43,716 bases of DNA, from positions 1-43,716 of the forward strand of contig CAYGBC010000026.1 of NCBI GenBank assembly GCA_964348015.1. The letters run 5' to 3'. The position numbers and the translations under genes were made by a program. The notes beneath the pieces were generated by a model, which searched no databases, was not told where the DNA came from, and was given only the letters and a program-made list of their open reading frames with translations. The stretch is from SOIA01 sp964348015 (lineage in GTDB: Bacteria > Acidobacteriota > Aminicenantia > Aminicenantales > Aminicenantaceae). This document shows, piece by piece, positions 39,537-43,716 of this stretch (within the stretch, counting starts at the first letter, position 1; every line of letters starts with the position of its first letter).

Positions 39537-40556
39537 ATGGGAAAGACAAAAAAGATCAGAGTCGCATTGGTCGGCACGGATTCTCTGCGCGGGAAAGAGC
39601 TCAAAAACGTCTTGAGCAAAAAGAGCTTTCCTCTGAGTGACATTGATTTTTTCGACCCGGACGTCGAAGAGGAATACAGCAAACTGACGGAGTTCCGGGG
39701 GGAACCAAAAGTCATCCATCATCTGGATAAAGATTCGCTGCAGGATGCGGACCTGGTTTTTCTGGCCGCAGATAAAAAAGTGAACCGGCAGGTTGGGGCT
39801 CTCGCCGGCTCACAAAAGTTTCAAGCCATCGATTTGAGCGAAGCCTTCAACTCGGAAAAGAATGTTCCGGTCGTCGTGGCGGGAGTGAATGACGATGTCA
39901 TTGAAAAAAAAGTCCCGGGAATAATCGCGAATCCTCATCCGGCTACGGTCGTACTCTCCCATGTGTTTCACGCAATGATCCAGAGGTTCGGTCTGGTGAA
40001 GGCCGTCTCTTTCATCCTCCAGCCGGTCTCGGCTTTTGAGGAGTCAGGAGTCCGGGAGCTGGCAGACCAGAGTTACTGCCTGTTGAGCAGCGAGTCGTTG
40101 TCGAAGAACGTGTTTAAAGAACAGATCGCTTTCAACCTCCTTTCCCAGACGGAGAAGCCCGACAAGGACGGCTTTTCTTCTGCGGAAAAACAGATCAACT
40201 CAGAGATCCGGCGGGTCCTGCCCGGTAAGGATTTTCCCCTCTCCTTATCCATCGTGCAAGCGCCTGTTTTTTTTGGGTATTCGATCATGACTTATCTGGA
40301 GTTGAAGAAAAAAACAAACATTCAGGGTCTGAAAGATCTTTTCAAGGAACATCCCCTCTTCGAACCCACTCTTCCTGATAAATTGAGTCCTGTTTCGGTT
40401 GCAGGAAAAGAAAAGATCTGCGTGGGTCAGATCAAGAGGGAAGAATCACTTCCCAACAGCTTCTGGGTCTGGACGGTCACGGATAACTTGACCAGAGGTT
40501 CAACTCTGAACGCGTTCGAGATCGCGGAGAGGATCTTCTCCAAACCTTCATCATAA
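39537..40556 (+). CDS. Asd-like (USG-1-type) pseudoenzyme
   Basis: The protein has 339 aa. The fold of aspartate-semialdehyde dehydrogenase is recognisable: KIRVALVGTDSLRGKELKNV (6-25), ADLVFLAADKKVNRQVGALA (71-90), IDLSEAF (98-104), VAGVNDD, and the dimerisation half FGYSIMTYLELKKKTN. In true enzymes N-P-N-C-S/T holds the catalytic Cys. Here it reads NPHPATVVL (132-140), with Pro135 in the Cys place. The glycine-rich loop is also altered (GTDSLRG for GATGxVG). It is therefore unlikely to make aspartate semialdehyde, and resembles E. coli USG-1, of unknown role. The msbA-like ABC gene starts four bases after its stop. Confidence 0.85.
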   Translation: MGKTKKIRVALVGTDSLRGKELKNVLSKKSFPLSDIDFFDPDVEEEYSKLTEFRGEPKVIHHLDKDSLQDADLVFLAADKKVNRQVGALAGSQKFQAIDLSEAFNSEKNVPVVVAGVNDDVIEKKVPGIIANPHPATVVLSHVFHAMIQRFGLVKAVSFILQPVSAFEESGVRELADQSYCLLSSESLSKNVFKEQIAFNLLSQTEKPDKDGFSSAEKQINSEIRRVLPGKDFPLSLSIVQAPVFFGYSIMTYLELKKKTNIQGLKDLFKEHPLFEPTLPDKLSPVSVAGKEKICVGQIKREESLPNSFWVWTVTDNLTRGSTLNAFEIAERIFSKPSS

Positions 40557-40559
40557 AGA

Positions 40560-42365
40560 ATGAAAGAAATATTCCGGCTTTTCAAACTGACTCTCGGAGA
40601 GAAAAACAGGCTGAGTCTATCTCTCCTCTTCAGCGTGTTTGCGGCCTTTTTTACGTATGCGTTCGTGGATCTGGTGCAGCCGATCATCGACCACATGATG
40701 CTTCAGAGCGAGCTGCCCGCAGAGGGCGGGAAGGTCAGCCTCCTGGGTTTTGTTTTTCGAAAGCTGCAGACCGTCGAAGAGCAGTTCATCTGGCTCATCC
40801 CTTTGCTCCTGGTGATAGTCGTCTTCGGCAAAGGAATATTCACGTTTCTGTCCTCTTTTTTCATGAAGTCTATCGGGCATAAAGTCGTTAAAAAACTGAG
40901 AGATGACCTTTTCGAAAGCCTGATCTATCAGTCTTCGGATTACTTTGACTATAAGCCGACCGGAGAATTGATGTCCCGGTTGACAAACGATGTGGAAAAG
41001 ATCCAGCAGGCCGTTTCGGGCAGCATGGGAGACCTCCTCCTGTCTGCTTTCATGCTTCTGGCTCTTCTGACAAAAATATTCATCACGGATTGGCAGCTGG
41101 CGTTTCTCTCTCTTGTGATAACTCCTCTGGCTATCGTTCCGTTGATTCTCTTCAGCCGTCAGCTCAAGAAGAAAGGGATGCTGAGCCAGGAAAAAATGGC
41201 CCGGATTTACAACCTGCTCCATGAGAGCATTACCGGGAATAAGATCGTGAAAACATTTACAATGGAAAAATTTGAGATAAAGAAGTTTTTCCGGGCCACT
41301 TTGAGTTATTTCAAGATAAACTTGAAGCTGGCCAAGGTGGGAAGCTTCTCGTCTCCTTTCATGGAATTTGTGGGCGGTATTCTCGGGGCCTTCATTCTTG
41401 TTGTGGGCTCGACCCGGATATCTCGGGGATACATGACACCCGGCGATTTCACTTCGTTCATCATGGCGATTTTTATGATGTACACGCCCATCAGGCGTCT
41501 GAGCCGGGCCAACAACACAATCCAGCAGGGAGTGGCCTGTTATGAGAGGATCGAGGAGATCCTGAAGAGTGTCCCGCAGATCGAGGAACATCCGGGTGCG
41601 TATCCTCTGCCTCCGGTCAAGGGAAAAGTGAAGTTCGAGAAAGTGTCTTTCAGCTACAACGATATGATGCCCGTCCTCCAGGATATCAGTTTCCAGGTCA
41701 AGCCGAACGAACGGGTTGCGCTCGTCGGGCTGAGCGGGGCCGGGAAGACGACTATCATCAACCTCCTGTCCCGGTTTTATGACTCCACATCCGGACGGAT
41801 CACTCTCGACGGGATCGACATTCGTGAAGTCAGCCTCTCCTCTCTTCGTTCTCAGATCGGGCTTGTGACTCAGGAGCTCATCCTGTTCAACGACACGGTG
41901 CGCAACAACATCGCGTACGGCCTGGAAGACATGCCCCTGGATAAAATAGAAAACGCCGCCAGGCTGGCCGAAGCCCATGATTTCATCATGAAGCTTCCCC
42001 GAAAGTATGATTCGAACATCGGGGAAGGCGGGACATTGCTCTCCAGCGGCCAGCAGCAAAGGCTGGCCATTGCGAGGGCCCTGCTCAAGGATCCTCCGAT
42101 TTTGATCCTGGATGAGGCCACATCCGCACTGGATGCGGAATCGGAAAAACTCATCCAGGTCGCCCTGGCGAATGTCATGAAGGACAGAACCACTTTTGTG
42201 ATTGCTCACCGCCTGTCTACCGTCAGGAGCGCAGACCGGATCCTTGTGGTGGACAAAGGTAAGATCGCCGAGATCGGCACGCATGAGGAGCTCTGCAGGA
42301 AAAACGGGATCTATAAGAAATTGTACGACCTTCAGTTTCTGGAAGGAGAGGAGACGGTCTTATGA
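40560..42365 (+). CDS. MsbA-like ABC exporter (fused TM and ATPase)
   Basis: The protein has 601 aa, the length of lipid A/MsbA and related half-transporters. The six-helix exporter domain (1 to about 320) includes KKLRDDLFESLIYQSSDYFD and GELMSRLTNDVEKIQ, the first coupling region. The ATPase domain has a Y-loop FSYNDMMPVLQDIS, Walker A GLSGAGKTT (390-398), a Q-loop GLVTQEL, the signature LSSGQQQR (494-501; the fourth residue is Gly, as required, and the first Q replaces the usual Gly-Gln variant), Walker B ILILDEATSALD with Glu519, and AHRLST. It probably flips a lipid or lipid-linked glycan to the periplasmic leaflet. Its stop overlaps the yicC start (ATGA). Confidence 0.93.
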   Translation: MKEIFRLFKLTLGEKNRLSLSLLFSVFAAFFTYAFVDLVQPIIDHMMLQSELPAEGGKVSLLGFVFRKLQTVEEQFIWLIPLLLVIVVFGKGIFTFLSSFFMKSIGHKVVKKLRDDLFESLIYQSSDYFDYKPTGELMSRLTNDVEKIQQAVSGSMGDLLLSAFMLLALLTKIFITDWQLAFLSLVITPLAIVPLILFSRQLKKKGMLSQEKMARIYNLLHESITGNKIVKTFTMEKFEIKKFFRATLSYFKINLKLAKVGSFSSPFMEFVGGILGAFILVVGSTRISRGYMTPGDFTSFIMAIFMMYTPIRRLSRANNTIQQGVACYERIEEILKSVPQIEEHPGAYPLPPVKGKVKFEKVSFSYNDMMPVLQDISFQVKPNERVALVGLSGAGKTTIINLLSRFYDSTSGRITLDGIDIREVSLSSLRSQIGLVTQELILFNDTVRNNIAYGLEDMPLDKIENAARLAEAHDFIMKLPRKYDSNIGEGGTLLSSGQQQRLAIARALLKDPPILILDEATSALDAESEKLIQVALANVMKDRTTFVIAHRLSTVRSADRILVVDKGKIAEIGTHEELCRKNGIYKKLYDLQFLEGEETVL

Positions 42366-43240
42366 TCCAGAGCATGACTGGATTTGCGGAGAAAAAGTCG
42401 GATTCCAGGACACTGTCGGTGAAATTCAGCGTCAGGAGTTTGAACCACCGGTTTTTGGACTGGAATTACAGGGGGGCCCAGATCGGCGCGATCGAGAGCA
42501 GACTGCGGACCATTCTCCAGAAGAAATTTCACAGAGGACGGTTTGAGGTCTTCCTCGAGCTGACTTCTCTGGACCCTTCGGCCTGGAAGCTCCGCATCAA
42601 CGAGGGCCTGCTCCAAAAAATTTTCTCCTCTGTGAATAAAATCTCGTCGCGGATGGGCCGGAACGTAAGCTTATCAATAGACCGTGTGTTCAACCTTCCT
42701 CAGGTCATGGAGCTGAAGAGGAAGAGTTTTTCCGCAGAGGAAGTGACTTTTATTGAAAAAAGTTTTGAGAAGACACTGGAGGACGTCCTCAGGATGAGGA
42801 AGAGAGAGGGAAGGGAGATCGCGCGTGATGTCCGGGTCTCGCTGAATAAGATAAAACTGGCTGTCGGCCGGATTGAAAAAACAGCCGGAAAGCAGCCCTC
42901 TCTCATCCGCAAACGATTGACGGAACGGATGAAGGAGATGTCCCACGAGGGCTCCCTGTCAGAGGAAAAACTGGCCGAAGAGACAGCTTATCTTGCGCAA
43001 AAATACGATTTGACCGAAGAGATCGCAAGGCTCAAAAGCCATCTGGACTATGCCCTGCAGCTTCTTTCTCCGAGGAAAACAGAATCTGCCGGAAAGAAGC
43101 TGGATTTTATCGCCCAGGAGCTCTTCAGAGAAGCGAACACCATAAACGCGAAATCCCAGGATATAAAGATCACGCAGGGAATTTTATCCGTAAAAGGAGA
43201 GGTGGAGAGCATTCGGCAGCAGATTCAGAATGTCGAGTAG
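42362..43240 (+). CDS. yicC: YicC-family endoribonuclease
   Basis: The protein has 292 aa, standard length. It starts MIQSMTGFAEKKSDSRTLSV (1-20), then RSLNHRFLDW, and ends with the conserved DFIAQELFREANTINAKSQD and GEVESIRQQIQNVE. These are the N-terminal YicC_N and C-terminal DUF1732 halves. E. coli YicC is a metal-dependent endoribonuclease that cuts small RNA such as RyhB. The start overlaps the ABC exporter stop. The guanylate kinase gene follows after 36 bases, the widely conserved yicC-gmk order. Confidence 0.95.
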   Translation: MIQSMTGFAEKKSDSRTLSVKFSVRSLNHRFLDWNYRGAQIGAIESRLRTILQKKFHRGRFEVFLELTSLDPSAWKLRINEGLLQKIFSSVNKISSRMGRNVSLSIDRVFNLPQVMELKRKSFSAEEVTFIEKSFEKTLEDVLRMRKREGREIARDVRVSLNKIKLAVGRIEKTAGKQPSLIRKRLTERMKEMSHEGSLSEEKLAEETAYLAQKYDLTEEIARLKSHLDYALQLLSPRKTESAGKKLDFIAQELFREANTINAKSQDIKITQGILSVKGEVESIRQQIQNVE

Positions 43241-43276
43241 CTGCTCTTTGTGATATCATAGGTCGGGAGGAATGTA

Positions 43277-43716
43277 ATGCTTTTCATCATCAGTGGCCCC
43301 TCAGGATGCGGGAAGTCCACTCTGGTCCAAAGGGTGACTCAAGAAGTGGACAACGTCCAGTTTTCAGTCTCGCACACAACCCGGGAAAAGAGAAAGTCGG
43401 AGAAAGAGGGAAAAGACTATTATTTTGTCTCCAAGCCCGAATTCAAGCAGATGATCGATGACGACAGAATGGTCGAATGGACGCTCTTTCACGGCCACTA
43501 TTACGGAACCTCCAAGAGGGAGATCGAAAAGAAAGGCGCGGGGGATGCGCTTCTTTTGGATATCGATGTCAACGGGGCCGAACAGATAAAGGCCAAGCTG
43601 AAAAAGGCTGTATTCATATTTATTCTTCCCCCTTCTTTCGAGGAGCTGAAAAGGCGTCTTGAAGCGAGAAGCCAGGCGAGCGCAGAATACATCGAGGAAA
43701 GGCTTGATATGGCGAG
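43277..43716 (+). CDS. gmk: Guanylate kinase, 5' part (runs off the window)
   Basis: The first 146 codons are present, without a stop. GGGAGG lies six bases before ATG 43277. The P-loop is GPSGCGKST (7-15). SVSHTTREKRKSEKEGKDYY is the GMP-binding segment, followed by WTLFHGHYYGTSK and LLLDIDVNGAEQIK. It phosphorylates GMP to GDP with ATP. About 55-60 C-terminal residues lie beyond the edge. In many genomes rpoZ and coaBC follow. Confidence 0.95.
   Translation, partial: MLFIISGPSGCGKSTLVQRVTQEVDNVQFSVSHTTREKRKSEKEGKDYYFVSKPEFKQMIDDDRMVEWTLFHGHYYGTSKREIEKKGAGDALLLDIDVNGAEQIKAKLKKAVFIFILPPSFEELKRRLEARSQASAEYIEERLDMA

Noticed and set aside
40617..42284. Long minus-strand open frame (555 codons) opposite the ABC exporter gene
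   Set aside because: It is antisense to a gene with all ABC motifs, has no recognisable domain, and its composition is that of a complementary-frame shadow.

Overview
The window reads as a chromosomal segment of a diderm (Gram-negative) bacterium of moderate GC. Evidence for two membranes is an Omp85 barrel with its TamB partner, a SurA-like periplasmic protein, a FadL/OmpP1-type porin, an MsbA-like lipid exporter, an LptM-like lipoprotein and TAT or Sec signal peptides. A VWFA-related secreted protein of the type common in Acidobacteriota, a TAT-exported fucose-isomerase-fold protein and many dispersed palindromes suggest an uncultured lineage near Acidobacteriota/Aminicenantota. That placement is inference; the 23S fragment at the left edge would settle it.

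Layout. 1-877: 3' end of a 23S rRNA gene, a spacer carrying a REP-like repeat, a complete 5S gene and a bidirectional terminator-like palindrome. 897-10733: accessory genes. These are the TAT-exported isomerase-like protein, a TPR lipoprotein, a GNAT, a methyltransferase plus DUF998-like membrane protein bracketed by palindromes, an ECF sigma / zinc-finger anti-sigma / exported TPR-HEAT operon, and a membrane ferredoxin fusion. 10936-15058: a 58-aa zinc-ribbon protein, then hslV-hslU-lipoprotein-FAH hydrolase, mostly with touching or overlapping ends. 15279-19752: transaldolase-like aldolase followed by the carboxyltransferase, biotin carboxylase and biotin carrier subunits of an acyl-CoA carboxylase. 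20042-27808: envelope-assembly cluster tamB - Omp85 with about seven POTRA domains - SurA-like protein, then fabD. 27800-33637: pgsA (convergent with fabD), mutS, an acidic hypothetical, a NifU-type Fe-S scaffold and a FadL-type porin. 33733-37639: galU, two secreted proteins on the minus strand (LolA-like and VWFA-related), and a nucleotidyltransferase pair resembling a toxin-antitoxin module. 37914-43716: tRNA-Phe, a glycosyltransferase, then YdcH-like, Asd-like pseudoenzyme, MsbA-like ABC exporter, yicC and the start of gmk in one direction.

How it works together. The core is housekeeping: proteolysis (HslUV), mismatch repair, lipid precursor and phospholipid synthesis (FabD, PgsA, acyl-CoA carboxylase) and outer-membrane biogenesis. 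Around it is a repeat-rich intergenic landscape. GGGGAC(A/G)G stems with A and T tracts sit in three convergent gaps. Longer inverted repeats with GGGGTC ends or GTCCCC cores sit mainly beside promoters. A REP-like family (consensus close to GTCATTGCGAGCGAAGCG) occurs in the rRNA spacer, as an inverted pair beside the rRNA genes and, degenerate, as a tandem array between the carboxylase subunit genes. I found no CRISPR array, prophage, intact insertion sequence or transposase gene. No gene-free stretch exceeds 300 bases; the larger gaps hold the repeats and promoters listed, and 37640-37913 shows nothing I can name.
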